Shown: one piece after another, positions 29,861-39,715 of the stretch
Layout of the letters: the number at the start of each line of letters is the position of its first letter
Numbering within the stretch: position 1 is the first letter of the stretch
Assembly: GCA_905221605.1 (NCBI GenBank)
Contig: CAJNDS010002344.1
Coordinates: forward strand, 312,883-376,882
Direction of reading: 5' to 3'
DNA: 64,000 nt
Source: Symbiodinium natans
Taxonomy: Eukaryota; Sar; Dinophyceae; Suessiales; Symbiodiniaceae
Made by a program: the position numbers and the translations under genes
The notes under the pieces: generated by a model
Databases searched by the model: none
Seen by the model: the letters and a program-made list of their open reading frames with translations, nothing else
What the model was told of the DNA's origin: nothing

Positions 29861-31270
29861 GGTTTATAGAGATTTGAGGGGAGCTTCCGCAAACTAGGGG
29901 CGGGTTTAGGGGTTTTGGGGTTTAGGGTTTATAAGGTTTAGGGGCGCGTGGAAAAGGGAGTGGGGGCATGAAACGTGCATAGCAGACGCTGCTTGTCTAA
30001 AGTTTGTTCTTGCACGTGTATGCTCGTATCATTTGTTGATTGTTCTTGGCTTCTCTATTCTCCCTTATTCTCCTAGCAAAGGGGCTTCGTCACGAATAGT
30101 TATGTAGACTGGTTTTGTTTCATGTGGGCTGTACCCTTCGAGGTGTAGTCAGGAGTAGGACTCCGTTGTGCAGAGACACAGAGCCCCAACAAAGGCGCCG
30201 TAGTTTTACAACAAAAACCCAAAACAGTTTATGGTTCAATACACCTGCATAGGAATTGCAGTAGTAGAGGGTATATGGGTACAGTTGGCCCCTAGGGATG
30301 AGGTTGCACAGGTTGCCGGTCGAAAGCCCTAGGGGCCCAAGGGTTGAGGACTTCGGGCTCAAAGCCTCAGCCATATTCCCCTGCTGAACAGATTGGTGCT
30401 GGTCCCTGCTAGTCAGTGCTTGAAGAATTACCTAGTCCGTCTTCTTCGTGCATGAGGGAAGTAGATGGAACTAGGCATCTTACACTAGTGTTTGCTTCAG
30501 AACCCCCCCCCAAAAAAAACATCTACAGGATGATAATCTGATAATCCATAGACGGAAGAATGTTTGTATTGTTTTGGGGGTTCTTAAACAATGAAATAGT
30601 AGTACATCCCTCGAAGAAAGCCCTTGAAAGGATAATCTTCTGTACCAATTTCCCTTATTTCCTGCAACTAGAACAACTAAGAACCGGAGCCTCCCCCAAA
30701 CTCTGCGTGCTAAGCACACTCCTAGCCCACCGCAGCACACCGAGAACCCTAATCCTCCCCCCGTACTTGGAAGCCCTTTCGACATAGTAAGTGGTTAGTA
30801 AGTTGGGTTATTTGGAGAACAATAGGGTTTCTAGGGGTACTAAATAGACTTACTAGGTCGACAGAGCTTCCAAGTAATACCCTAAGTTCTCCCAAGCGCC
30901 CTAAAGCCTATATCCTTAACCCTATAACTTCTCGGGTCGAATCTGGTTTGAACCCCTTGCGCTCTTGAGCCCAAAACTACCCCACCCCATCCCCCAGAAT
31001 CTCCAAAACCCTCTCTAAACCCCAAAGCCCTAAACTCCTAAGCCCCTAAACCCTAAGCGGCCCAACAAAAAAGCACGCACACAGCCCAAACACTGAGCCT
31101 ATACCAAGCGCAAACCTCATAGGACCCCAGAACCCCGAAAGCCTGGGCACCCAACACCCCTGAGCCCAAATCCCGACCGGTACAGGCATTGGGGTTTAGG
31201 GTTTGGGGTTTAGGGCTTAGGGTTTAGGGTTTAGGGTTTTTAGTTTTTAGGGTTTAGGGCTTAAGCCTAC
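29861..31270. other. Spacer; possible 3' UTR and one palindromic element
   Basis: The sequence to about 30480 is mostly unique. A frame at 30560-30787 (KKALERIIFCTNFPYFLQL) is possible but its end overlaps an element. CCCTAAA and TTTAGGG words reappear after 31000. Confidence 0.35.
30764..30888. mobile_element. Palindromic element, family F
   Basis: TACTTGGAAGCCCTTTCGACATAGTAAG pairs with CTTACTAGGTCGACAGAGCTTCCAAGTA. A related copy is at 35445-35560. Confidence 0.65.
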
Positions 31271-31400
31271 ACTCATCAGACGGGGTTCGGCGCCTGGGCC
31301 GAGCTCGGCTGCTCCCCGCCTAGGCTCTGGGAAGGGCTTGGGGTGTTGTTTCAGGGTATAGGGTTCAGGGTTTAGGGGTTTAGGGTTTAGAGTTTAGTGG

Positions 31401-31500
31401 TATACGAACCCTCAAAGTGGGATCATATACCCTGTAATACTATAGTTCCTACTAAGGTATGTGAACCATAAACCCTTTCAAGTTTTTTTTTGTCCTCAAG
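31401..31500 (+). mobile_element. Introner family A copy, decayed
   Basis: TACGAACCCTCAAAGTGGGATCATATACCC pairs loosely with GTATGTGAACCATAAACCC, and the right end is TTTGTCCTCAAG with an expanded T run. Confidence 0.65.
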
Positions 31501-31529
31501 GTATAGGAGGTTTAGGGTTCAGGGTTCAG

Positions 31530-31564
31530 GCATTGGAGAAGGCTTCGGGGGAGAATATGTCCCT
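31530..31564 (+). CDS. Candidate 35-nt exon with consensus donor
   Basis: After AGGGTTCAG the frame reads ALEKASGENMS plus two bases and ends before GTAAGT. Confidence 0.4.
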
Positions 31565-32046
31565 GTAAGTTTGTAGTGATTATTGAGAAAGCAGGTTGGG
31601 TTACAGGTAGCATCACTTGAGTCATAGTTCCCTTAGCTTTGGGTCATCGTGTGGCCTCTCCTTACACCCTGAACCCTTAATCCCGAAACCTCAACCTGTC
31701 GGGAGGCAGGGCGTGCCCCATTGCTATGCTAGTAGACTTTACCTAGAACCCAACCTTTCATCAGGGCCCTTGTGGAAGCTAATGACTCGTACTTCCCTAG
31801 AATAGCAACGGCCCCAATATGTTCTTGCTCTGTTTTAAAGTTGTTCTGCTCTTCACAACAACCCACCCTGAAACCCCATGCCCCAAACCCCAAACCCCAA
31901 ACCCCAAACACCAAACCCCAAACCCCAAACACCAAACCCCAAACCCCAAACCAAAAACCCCAAACCCTGAACCCTAAACCCTAAACCCTAAACCCCAAAC
32001 CCCAAACCCTATCCTAACCCTATCCTTAGACCTTGGGCGTCCGCAG

Positions 32047-32118
32047 CCGCCCTGGCTCGAATCTCGGGAATCAGGGCGGCTCCACGTCGAACGAAGTGGT
32101 GGGCTCGGTGCCGGCTTT
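32047..32118 (+). CDS. Candidate exon
   Basis: After GCGTCCGCAG the frame fitting the 31530 exon (one leading base) reads RPGSNLGNQGGSTSNEVVG then SVPA. Another frame (ALARISGIRAAPRRTKWWA) is also open. Confidence 0.35.
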
Positions 32119-32378
32119 TGTTGGGGTTTAGGGTTTAGGGTTAAGGGTTTAGGGTTTAGAGTTTAGGGTTTAGGGTTCAGTGTTGAGGGTTGAGGGTTTA
32201 TGTAGAGTCATACGGGTTTGGGACTCTACTTGGGTTCGCTGCAGGGATTCAGGGGTGGAGGGTCTAGGGTTTAGGGTTTAGGGTTTAGGGTTTAGGGTTT
32301 AGGGCTCGCCTCCGAAACTCCGAACCCTAGAGCCGCCGATCTGCAAAGCTCAGGGGTCGCAAGACTTCCATCCTACTC

Positions 32379-32548
32379 CTGGGGACGACATGAACCCTAG
32401 AAGGGTTTAGGGTTTAGGGTTTAGGGCTAGGGTTTAGGGTTTAGGGTTTAGGGCTAGGGTTTAGGGTTTATGGTTCATATGACTTCATAGGAATTATAGT
32501 AGCATAGGGTATATGACCCCAATTTTAGGGTTCATTTGGTCCCCCAAA
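32379..32548 (+). mobile_element. Family A element with internally expanded telomere-like array
   Basis: CTGGGGACGACATGAACCCTAG opens the element and CCCCAATTTTAGGGTTCATTTGGTCCCCC closes it. Ordinary copies are about 115 bp; this one is 170 bp because TTTAGGG units have expanded inside (32399-32468). Confidence 0.75.
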
Positions 32549-32734
32549 ACTTCTGACAACGGCACTTAAGAATAAGCCAGAAGGTCCCTATAAACCCTAT
32601 AAACCCCACAAACCCTATAAGCCCTATAAACCCTATACGCCCTATAACCTATAAACCCTATAAACCCTACAAACCCTAAGCTCTGTAATCCCCGTAAACC
32701 CTACACCTGCTCATCACTTTGTCTGTTCCCCTAA

Positions 32735-32905
32735 TGCCCCCTCTATACTAGTTTAGGGTTTGGGGTTTAGGGTTTAGGGTTTAGGGCTACCCCCAAGGGT
32801 TCCCCCCCTTAAATACTATCAATTAGCCTTAATTATCCATAAATAGCCTGAATTATGGAGGGAACCTAGGGGGGGGGGGTAGTATAGAGGGGGGTATCAC
32901 CACTT
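32735..32905. mobile_element. Family G element with embedded TTTAGGG run
   Basis: CCCCTCTATACTAG opens it and TAGTATAGAGGGGGG closes it; AATTAGCCTTAATTATCCATAAATAGCC lies inside, and a TTTAGGG stretch interrupts the left arm. Confidence 0.6.
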
Positions 32906-33178
32906 CGAACCCCCCCACAACCCTCCATTCAGCCTTCGACACCCAAGCCCCAAACTGTAAACCCTCTAGACCCCAAACCCTGAACCGTAAACCTTTTAAT
33001 ATACGGTATAATATACCCTGAACCCCTGAAGTGCAAGACTTTTCAATAACGGGGCGCCCTAAACCCTAAACCCTAACCCTAAACCCCTAAACCCCTAAAC
33101 CCTCCCCCCACCCTCCCTTTAACCCTAATCCCGAAACCCCAAACCCAAAACCCTAAACCCCCCCCTCCCCGGCTGCAG

Positions 33179-33250
33179 AATGCACAGGTCAAGGCGCCAT
33201 GGCACCCACAGAGGTGGACCCGCTGGTGGTGGCCAGGCTCCGGATTCAGG
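33179..33250 (+). CDS. Candidate exon (CTGQGAMAPTEVDPLVVAR ...)
   Basis: After CCCCGGCTGCAG the frame with two leading bases reads CTGQGAMAPTEVDPLVVAR then LRIQ. CCCTAAA lies before and TTTAGGG after. Confidence 0.4.
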
Positions 33251-33316
33251 GAGTTAGGGATTTAGGGTTTAGAGTATAGGGATTTAGGGTTTAGGGTTTA
33301 GGGTTTATAGTTTTTT

Positions 33317-33319
33317 CGT

Positions 33320-33400
<81 letters not shown>

Positions 33401-33402
33401 GG
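33317..33402. repeat. TTGAGGG heptamer array
   Basis: About twelve tandem TTGAGGG units, a point variant of TTTAGGG that has been homogenised. Confidence 0.95.
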
Positions 33403-33616
33403 TGCGGAATTGAGCTTTCAGGGCTCTGGGCTTGGGGAGTATACAGAGCTTATCAGGGGGCAGTATTTAGGGTTTAGGGTTCAGGGCTTCGGCTTTGGCA
33501 TACACACCCTAAACCGCTCTAAACCCCAAACCCCAAGCCCCCTAAATCCTAAGGCCCAAATCCTAAACCCTCAACTCTCAACCTAAACCCTGAGCCAGCC
33601 TCCTCTTGGCATGCAG

Positions 33617-33688
33617 GGCTCTGCTCAACACTGAGCCGGAGAATCGAGCCGAGGCCGGGGCACTGGCCAGGCTAATGTGGGGGTTTGA
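33617..33688 (+). CDS. Candidate exon (ALLNTEPENRAEAGALARL ...)
   Basis: After TTGGCATGCAG the frame with one leading base reads ALLNTEPENRAEAGALARL then MW and can end before GTTTGA or GTTTGG. Confidence 0.45.
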
Positions 33689-34080
33689 AAGGTTTGGGGC
33701 TTCGGGTTTAGGGTTTGGGGTTTAGGGTTTAGGGCTAATGTGGGTGTCCGAAGGGTTTAGTGTTTGGGGGTGGGGCTTTATAGGGCTTGGGGTTATAGGG
33801 TTTAGGAATCAGTAGTTTTCCCCTATGGCCCCTGTTCAATTATATTACAATATCTCCCAAAAAAAACGATCCTCATGTTGAGGCACATCTTCAGTGTTTC
33901 CAGGGCCTGAAAGGTCTTTAGGGTTTGCAGGGTTTAGGAGTTAGGGTTTATAGAGTCTTTTGGTTTCGGGAGGGTTGGAAGTTTCGGGTTTTAGAATTGT
34001 TTTTTGCAAGACGGTAAGGGCTTTGGGTATAGGAAGCTTTGGATCAAGCTTCAGGCTCTTTAGTCAGTATGGTTATGTAG

Positions 34081-34154
34081 GCTCGAGTTGGAGACAAGCC
34101 TTTGAAGAAAATCTACAGAAGCCCGATAAGCCGTTCAAGCCCCCCAAGTCCTAA
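34081..34154 (+). CDS. Candidate terminal exon (SSWRQAFEENLQKPDKPFK ... stop)
   Basis: After GGTTATGTAG the frame with two leading bases reads SSWRQAFEENLQKPDKPFK then PPKS and TAA. Confidence 0.45.
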
Positions 34155-34449
34155 CCTCAAACCCTAAGCCTTTTAACCCAGAAGCCGGTCCCAAACGTTC
34201 CCCCTGAAAGGGTTTAGGGTTTAGGAGGGTCACAGGGCCACAGGGCTCTTGGTGTTTATTGGGACGGTTTGCCTTCGTGCAAAGCAAGCAACTCACTGGG
34301 GAGTCGCCCCGGCGTCTCCGGCCCAAACCCCCACCAGCAAGCCCCTAAACCCGTCAGTCCCTCTAAACTTCTCTAAACCCTCCAAGTCCTGCCATCCCTA
34401 AACCCTAAGCCTTACAAACCGATGGACCCTTGAAACCATCTATCTCCAG

Positions 34450-34554
34450 CACGTGGAAGTCGTAGAAACTGAGGGGGGCCCTTGGCCCGGTCCTGCTTGG
34501 AGGTTCATGGTGCTTATGGACCAATTAGAACAATACTTAGAGAACTGTACTTAA
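34450..34554 (+). CDS. Candidate terminal exon (HVEVVETEGGPWPGPAWRF ... stop)
   Basis: After CATCTATCTCCAG the phase-0 frame runs 34 codons to TAA: HVEVVETEGGPWPGPAWRF then MVLMDQLEQYLENCT. Confidence 0.5.
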   Translation, partial: HVEVVETEGGPWPGPAWRFMVLMDQLEQYLENCT

Positions 34555-34707
34555 AACCATACTTGGGCACTTAAGGGGCTTTTCAGTGGGTTATGAGGAC
34601 AGTTGCCCTGAACCCTAAACCTAAACCCGAAACCCTAAACCCTAAACCCTGTTACGTACAGTTCTAGTTGGTTATTAAGTAGTCATGAACCTCCCAGTTT
34701 TGCCCAG

Positions 34708-34755
34708 GAGGCGATGCGGATCGCCATGATGTCGCCCAGCACAGCTTCGGAGATG
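34708..34755 (+). CDS. Candidate 48-nt exon (EAMRIAMMSPSTASEM)
   Basis: After GTTTTGCCCAG the phase-0 frame reads EAMRIAMMSPSTASEM and ends before GTTTTCGGG. Confidence 0.45.
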
Positions 34756-34907
34756 GTTTTCGGGTTTAGGGTTTAGGATTTAGGGTTGAGGGCTTGGGGT
34801 TTTAGGGTTTCTAGGGCTTCGTTTCGGGGGTTTTGAGATAGCAGGGATGGGTCGATCTGTCCCCAAACACGAAAGAAGGACCCTGTACCACAAGATCCGC
34901 ACTACAG

Positions 34908-34976
34908 TCATGGGGTCCATGTCCTGGGAGTTGGGTGCACAAATGAAAGAGAGAGAGACGTGTGAACCCGAAGCCC
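34908..34976 (+). CDS. Candidate exon (MGSMSWELGAQMKERETCE ...)
   Basis: After CGCACTACAG the frame with two leading bases reads MGSMSWELGAQMKERETCE. Confidence 0.35.
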
Positions 34977-35063
34977 GAAACCCTAAACCCTAAACCCTAA
35001 ACCCTAAACCCTAAACCCCGCAAAGCTAAAACTCTGACACCGCCATCGGCACAAATGAAACAG

Positions 35064-35120
35064 AGCCGAAAGCTTCCATTCGAGCAGGAATGCGTCAGGC
35101 GCATTTCTGGAGTGGAACTC
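35064..35120 (+). CDS. Candidate 57-nt exon (SRKLPFEQECVRRISGVEL)
   Basis: After AATGAAACAG the phase-0 frame reads SRKLPFEQECVRRISGVEL and ends before the consensus donor GTGAGT. An internal acceptor CGAGCAG is an alternative. Confidence 0.5.
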
Positions 35121-35444
35121 GTGAGTTACAGTCATGAACAGACGTGAAGTGATCAACCCTAAACCCTGAAACCCTAACACTCTAGACCCCAAACCCTGAA
35201 ACTGCTAACCCTAGGCCCGCAAAAGCCCTGAAAGCCTGACACCCCAAACCCTGAAGGTACCAGTGAACACTGAGCCCACAAACATCCTTAAATATTTGAC
35301 TCCGAGACACTCTCATCCCCAGGCCCGCGAAACCCTAAACCCCAAACCCTAAACCCCAAACTCTAAACCCTAACCCAGGGTTTAGGGTTTAGGGTTTGGG
35401 GTTTGGGGTTTGGGGCGTAGGGCTTAGAGGTCCTTAGAAGCTCT

Positions 35445-35560
35445 GTTTTGGCTTGGTAAGTCTACTTGGTATCCCCTAAACGCCCTGTTACAGTCCCCGA
35501 AACCCACCTTGCTAGCCCTACTTACTATGTCAAAAGGGCTTCCAAGTAGGGTTTAGGACT
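35445..35560. mobile_element. Palindromic element, family F copy
   Basis: CTACTTGGTATCCCCTAAACGCC pairs loosely with CTATGTCAAAAGGGCTTCCAAGTAG, matching 30764-30888 in reverse orientation. Confidence 0.55.
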
Positions 35561-35743
35561 TAGGGGAGCTAATTAGGGCCTAAACCCCCCTAAACGCTCA
35601 ACCCTAAACCCTAAACCCTAAACCCTAAACCCTAAACCCTAAACCCTAAACCCTAAACCCTAATCCGTGAACCACAATGGCCCAAGGCCGTGGCTCACCT
35701 TTACAATGGCCGGCTGGCTTTTCCTGTACTGCCACTTCGGCAG

Positions 35744-35979
35744 AGGTTGAAGAGAGCATGGCGCTTATGCAGGTTTTGGGTTTAGGGTTGTAGGGTTTTA
35801 GGGTTTTAAAAAGGGTTTTAGGGTTTTAGTGTTTTAGGATTTTAGGGATTAAGGTTTTAGGGTTTTAGGGTTTTAGGGTTTTAGGGTTTTAGGTCCCAAA
35901 AATTCAGTTCCTGCAGCCCTCAAGGACACGACAGCTTGGTCCCTGGAAGTATAGGATTCCAGGATTGCGGGGCTTGCGT
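35744..35979 (+). CDS. Two phase-compatible exons (35744-35772, 35917-35979)
   Basis: The first follows CTTTTCCTGTACTGCCACTTCGGCAG, reads VEESMALMQ and ends before GTTTTGG. The second follows TTCAGTTCCTGCAG, reads PSRTRQLGPWKYRIPGLRG then LR and ends before GTAGGA. Both junctions are phase 0. The intron is almost pure TTTTAGGG. Confidence 0.5.
35791..35892. repeat. TTTTAGGG octamer array inside an intron
   Basis: About ten TTTTAGGG units with two decayed ones. Confidence 0.9.
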
Positions 35980-36169
35980 GTAGGACCAGATTCCAGGGTT
36001 GAGGGTTGGGGGTTTCTATCCCCAACCCCCCAAAACCCCAAAGACCTACAGAGCGCGGAGTTCATGTGGCCACACTAGGGCTTAGGCTTTCGGGTTTAGG
36101 GTTGAGGGTTTAGGGTTTAGGTCTCGAGGCCCTTTCGGATTTCAGGTTTAGGGTTTAGGCTTAGGGTTC

Positions 36170-36420
36170 ATGATTCCGGACTTCTACACCTCCACCGCGG
36201 TCTGGTTTGCCACGTGTTTTAGGGTTTGCTTTGCGGGGACCAAATGAAAATTGGGGCCATATACAATATATACTACTTGAAGGTTCATGGTGCCAAGAAA
36301 GTGCAAATCCTGTGAAGGCATATGAACTATAAACCCTTGTATTTAGGGCTCCTGTCGTCCCCAAGGCAGGGCAGGGCTGTCTATTTCGCACTTGCAAGCC
36401 TTCTTGCGCAAGCAGCCCTG
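36170..36420 (+). CDS. Two exons around a family A element (36170-36223, 36366-about 36420)
   Basis: ATG 36170 opens MIPDFYTSTAVWFATCFR. Removing 36224-36365 (GTTTGC to CCCCAAG) continues AGQGCLFRTCKPSCASSPE in phase. The 5' segment is hydrophobic and the 3' segment cysteine-rich. The target duplication is not preserved. Confidence 0.35.
36229..36365 (+). mobile_element. Introner family A copy
   Basis: CTTTGCGGGGACCAAATGA at the left pairs with CTCCTGTCGTCCCCAAG at the right; GGGGCCATATACAATATATA and GGCATATGAACTATAAACCC lie inside, with about 25 extra bases in the loop. Confidence 0.7.
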
Positions 36421-36561
36421 AATCCCAGAACCCTAAAAGCCCCAAACCTTGGGCCCGAAAGCCCTAAACCCGAAAGCCTTTAGCCCGAATCCCCGAAACC
36501 TAAACTTTAAGCCCCAAACCCTAAACCCTAATCCCTAAACCCTAAGCCCTAAACCCCAAAC

Positions 36562-36655
36562 CCCAAACCCTAAACCCTAAACCCTAAACCCTAAACCCTA
36601 AACCCTAAACCCTAAACCCTAAACCCTAAACCCTAAACCCTAAACCCTAAACCCT
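36562..36655. repeat. CCCTAAA array
   Basis: About thirteen perfect CCCTAAA units leading directly to the CCCAG acceptor of the next exon. Confidence 0.95.
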
Positions 36656-36661
36656 ACCCAG

Positions 36662-36768
36662 GTTACGAGTTCCTTCCCAGTTTGGTGGTGGCGCTGCTGG
36701 CGACCTGGGCCCTGATGTGCGTTTGCACGCTGCTGGCCATACAGCGCACACCCAAGGCGCGGCGCAAT
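36662..36768 (+). CDS. Candidate exon encoding a transmembrane segment
   Basis: After AAACCCTACCCAG the frame with two leading bases reads YEFLPSLVVALLATWALM, then CVCTLLAIQRTPKARRNG. About 22 hydrophobic residues followed by a basic stretch fit a membrane helix with a positive cytoplasmic side. The acceptor is the end of a CCCTAAA array and TTAGGG follows the exon. Confidence 0.5.
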
Positions 36769-37508
36769 GGCTTAGGGTTGGGGTTTCGGTTTTAGGGTTT
36801 AGGGCTTAGGGCTTAGGGCGTAGGGTTTAGGGTGCGGGGTTTAGGGTTTAGGGTTCAGGGTTTAAGGTTTAGGGTGTGGGGTTTGAGGTCTAGGGTTTAA
36901 GGTTTAGGGTGTGGGGTTTGGGGTTTAGGGTTTGGGTTTAGGGGTTAGGGTGTACTATAGGGTCTGTAGGTTTTGCGGGGTATACGTTTAGGGATAGGGT
37001 GTGATCTGGGGTTGGGCTTTGGGTTTATCGCCTAGAGCGGATGTACTAACCAAAGGGACGGGTAACTTGTTAGTCCAGGGCACCCTTTGGCCTTGTTGGG
37101 GACCTTGTAAAAGGGAATCCTACTAGTAGGGGTCTATACTAGGGGTTCCTGTTTTTCGTAAACCCCCATTCGGTTACTGGGCTACCAAGATGATCTACCA
37201 CCAGTAGAGTACAGTTCTTATGACCCAACTCAGGGCCCTCCGAAGCTTGCTTATACCAAGGGGCCCCCTTCCTGTAGCCCTGAGACCCTAAACCACAAAC
37301 CCTTCGAGAGTCATATCGCCACAAAGGATAGGGTTTAGGGTTTAGGGTTTGGGGTTGGGTTTTTTCCTGGTTTAGGGTTTGGGGTGTCGGGTTCGGGGTG
37401 CAGGGTTAGGGTTTCGTGTGGTCCATGCCCAAGCCCATTCGCCCCTGTTCTTAACCATTCTATGTAGGCCCGGGGATATTTCATATTTTCCCTTATTGTG
37501 TTTAACAG

Positions 37509-37605
37509 GCGAATATTCTTAGCCTTCCCGGTTCATGGCCAGTCGGTTCTCAAAATTCGGGTCCATGCTGAAATCTTGTGGGCTCAAGCTATTGGTTCTG
37601 AGTAG
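37509..37605 (+). CDS. Candidate terminal exon (RIFLAFPVHGQSVLKIRVH ... stop)
   Basis: The acceptor TTCCCTTATTGTGTTTAACAG is good. The frame with one leading base reads RIFLAFPVHGQSVLKIRVH then AEILWAQAIGSE and TAG. Confidence 0.5.
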
Positions 37606-37753
37606 GGAATGGAGTACCTTATATCCGGATCCTAGAAGGTGCCTCTCATTCCCAAATTCCTTATACATCAGCCTAAACCCTAAACCCTAAACCCTAAGCC
37701 TTAAACCCTAAGCCCTAAACCCTAAAGCCTAAACCCTAAACCAAGAAGAGTAG

Positions 37754-37841
37754 GTCAGTCTGAGGATCCGCGTTATGAACGGCGGCAATCAGCTGCCTCA
37801 CTTTCCGGTGCTGTTACTTTCTGGGATTCGGGCTTTGGGGT
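37754..37841 (+). CDS. Candidate exon (QSEDPRYERRQSAASLSGA ...)
   Basis: After GAAGAGTAG the frame with two leading bases reads QSEDPRYERRQSAASLSGA then VTFWDSGF and ends before GTCTAGG. Phase 0 (VSLRIRVMNGGNQL) is also open. Confidence 0.35.
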
Positions 37842-38030
37842 CTAGGGTGCAAGGGTTTAGGGTTTCGGGTTCAGAGTTTCAGGTTCAGGGTTTAGGGTTT
37901 CGGGTTTAGGGTTTCGGATTTAGAGTTTCGGGTTCAGGGCTTCGGGTTTCGGGGTTTGGCTTTCTGTGGCTTAGGAACAGCAAATGCCCCAAACCCATTC
38001 AGTGATGCTCGAGACTTGTGTGTGCCACAG

Positions 38031-38095
38031 GCGCCAGTCGCCCAAGGCAAGCACGGGCTGGTTGTGACACTCAGCCACCTGGCCGGCAGGATGCG
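38031..38095 (+). CDS. Candidate exon (APVAQGKHGLVVTLSHLAG ...)
   Basis: After GTGTGCCACAG the frame reads APVAQGKHGLVVTLSHLAG then RM and ends before GTTCTTGG. Confidence 0.45.
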
Positions 38096-38222
38096 GTTCT
38101 TGGGGGTTTAGGGTTTAGGGTTTAGGGTTCAGGGTTTAGGGTATAGGTTTTAGGGTTTAGGGTCTAGGGTCTAGGGTTTAGGGTTTAGGGTTTAGGGTTT
38201 CGGAGTTGACGGCCCGGGGCAA

Positions 38223-38245
38223 CCCCCCCCCCCCCCCCCCCCCCC
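38223..38245. repeat. Poly-C tract
   Basis: About 23 consecutive C. Confidence 0.9.
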
Positions 38246-38451
38246 AACTGACCCCTTGTCCATTGAGGGCCTGAAAGCGTACCTTCTTGTGGACTTTCTT
38301 GAGGGGTGCTGGTTTGGGGGGTCTGGGTATGCTTTCGGCATGTGCTGGCAAGGGCAAGAGCAAGTCAAGCCAAACGGAACACCGAGAAGCCCTTTAAGGG
38401 CTTTAAGGGTTTAGGGTTGGTTTTTTCTCAACCCAAAAGCCTTATCCAGGG

Positions 38452-38540
38452 GGAGCAAATGAACGTTGAAAGGAGACTTATGGTTCAGATACCTCAATAG
38501 GAATTCCAGTGGCAGAGGGTGTATATGACCCCAATTCTAC
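38452..38540 (-). mobile_element. Introner family A copy, right end replaced by CCCTAAA
   Basis: CAGGGGGAGCAAATGAACG opens it and GGTGTATATGACCCCAATTCTA runs directly into a CCCTAAA array (38540-38611). The expected closing TTTAGGGTTCATTTGGTCCCC is absent. Confidence 0.65.
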
Positions 38541-38624
38541 CCTAAACCCTAAACCCTAAACCCTAAACCCTAAACCCTAAACCCTAAACCCTAAACCCTA
38601 AACCCTAAACCCAAGATTGAACAG

Positions 38625-38706
38625 AAGCCTTCTCAAGGTCTCTTCTCCCTGGCCTTGGGGGCGGGGGACCTTAGTGTGTGGAGTGCGTTCTGGTTCTTCC
38701 CCCAAG
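38625..38706 (+). CDS. Candidate hydrophobic exon (KPSQGLFSLALGAGDLSVW ...)
   Basis: After GATTGAACAG the frame reads KPSQGLFSLALGAGDLSVW then SAFWFFPQ. Confidence 0.4.
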
Positions 38707-38947
38707 TTAGGGTTTAGGGTTTAGGGTCTATAGGGTCTAGGGTCTAGGGTTTAGGCTTTTTGGGGTGTAGGCATAGAGGGAATGAGGGATAAGAGTCGCT
38801 GAGAACCAGTAGGTTTAGTGTCTCCCTGAGAGTCGGGGGATGTCTCACCTCATGGTTTAAGGTTTAGGGTTCAGGGTTTAGGGTTTAAGGTTGGGTTTTA
38901 GGATTTAGAGTTTAGGGTCATCGGGTTTTAGGTTGGTAAGGTTTCAG

Positions 38948-38982
38948 GATTCCTTACGTCAAGAGCGCTGCCCCAAAAACAT
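38948..38982 (+). CDS. Candidate 35-nt exon with consensus donor
   Basis: After AAGGTTTCAG the frame reads DSLRQERCPKN plus two bases and ends before GTGAGT. Confidence 0.4.
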
Positions 38983-39198
38983 GTGAGTTGCCCCGACTTC
39001 TCCTCCACCCCATCGAGGAACAATCCCTATTCCCCGAAACCCTGGGCCCCACTTAAGCCCGAAACCCTACAGCCTACACATTCTAACCCTAAACCCTAAC
39101 CCCGAAACCCGAAACCCTAAACCCTAAACCCTAGACCCTGAACCCTAAACCCTAGCAGCTATATAAACCCAGCCAAGGAGTGTGAAGCCTTGTAGGTC

Positions 39199-39253
39199 TC
39201 TGAAGCCTGTAGGGGCATTCAGGTCGCATTCGCCCAGGCCTCTAAGTCCCCTA
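39199..39253 (+). CDS. Candidate exon (VSEACRGIQVAFAQASK)
   Basis: After AAGCCTTGTAG the frame reads VSEACRGIQVAFAQASK. A family A element starts a few bases later. Confidence 0.35.
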
Positions 39254-39261
39254 AACCCTAC

Positions 39262-39353
39262 CTTGGGGACCAAGAACCTTACAAGGGTTTATGGTTCATA
39301 TACAGCAGCATAGGGTATATGACCTCAATTTTAGGGTTAGTTGGGTCTGCAAG
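39262..39353 (-). mobile_element. Introner family A copy, shortened
   Basis: CTTGGGGACCAAGAACC pairs with GGGTTAGTTGGGTCTGCAAG; GGTTTATGGTTCATATACAGC and GGGTATATGACCTCAATTTT lie inside. It ends AAG before GTAAACAC, the usual acceptor configuration. Confidence 0.7.
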
Positions 39354-39452
39354 GTAAACACTAAACCTGGAGACCATGGATTTCATCTGGCATTGTGGGC
39401 TCCGGGCCTCTGGTTGGTTGAGGATGCAGTGCTCAGAAAGCATACCCCCTAA
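39354..39452 (+). CDS. Candidate terminal exon (VNTKPGDHGFHLALWAPGL ... stop)
   Basis: Immediately after the AAG end of the element the phase-0 frame reads VNTKPGDHGFHLALWAPGL then WLVEDAVLRKHTP and TAA. Confidence 0.45.
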   Translation, partial: VNTKPGDHGFHLALWAPGLWLVEDAVLRKHTP

Positions 39453-39588
39453 AACAGGGTTTAGGGTTTAGGTTGTATACGGTTTAGGGTTTAGTGTAGA
39501 ATTTCCCCCGTTTTCAAATCAGGGACCACACATGCTTAGGGTATATTCTCCAATTTTAGAAGTTATAAGGGCCCGGGGTAAGTCGCAG

Positions 39589-39668
39589 CTCAGAGTGCCG
39601 GCTGCTTTGCGGTGCGAAGCCACGCAGAAATCTTGAAGGGCTCCAAGCTTCGGCGCGACATGAAGTGA
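39589..39668 (+). CDS. Candidate terminal exon (SAGCFAVRSHAEILKGSKL ... stop)
   Basis: After TAAGTCGCAG the frame with two leading bases reads QSAGCFAVRSHAEILKGS then KLRRDMK and TGA. Confidence 0.45.
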
Positions 39669-39715
39669 GCAAATATTTGGATCACGTATGCTGTGCGACG
39701 GCTACTCATACTGCT

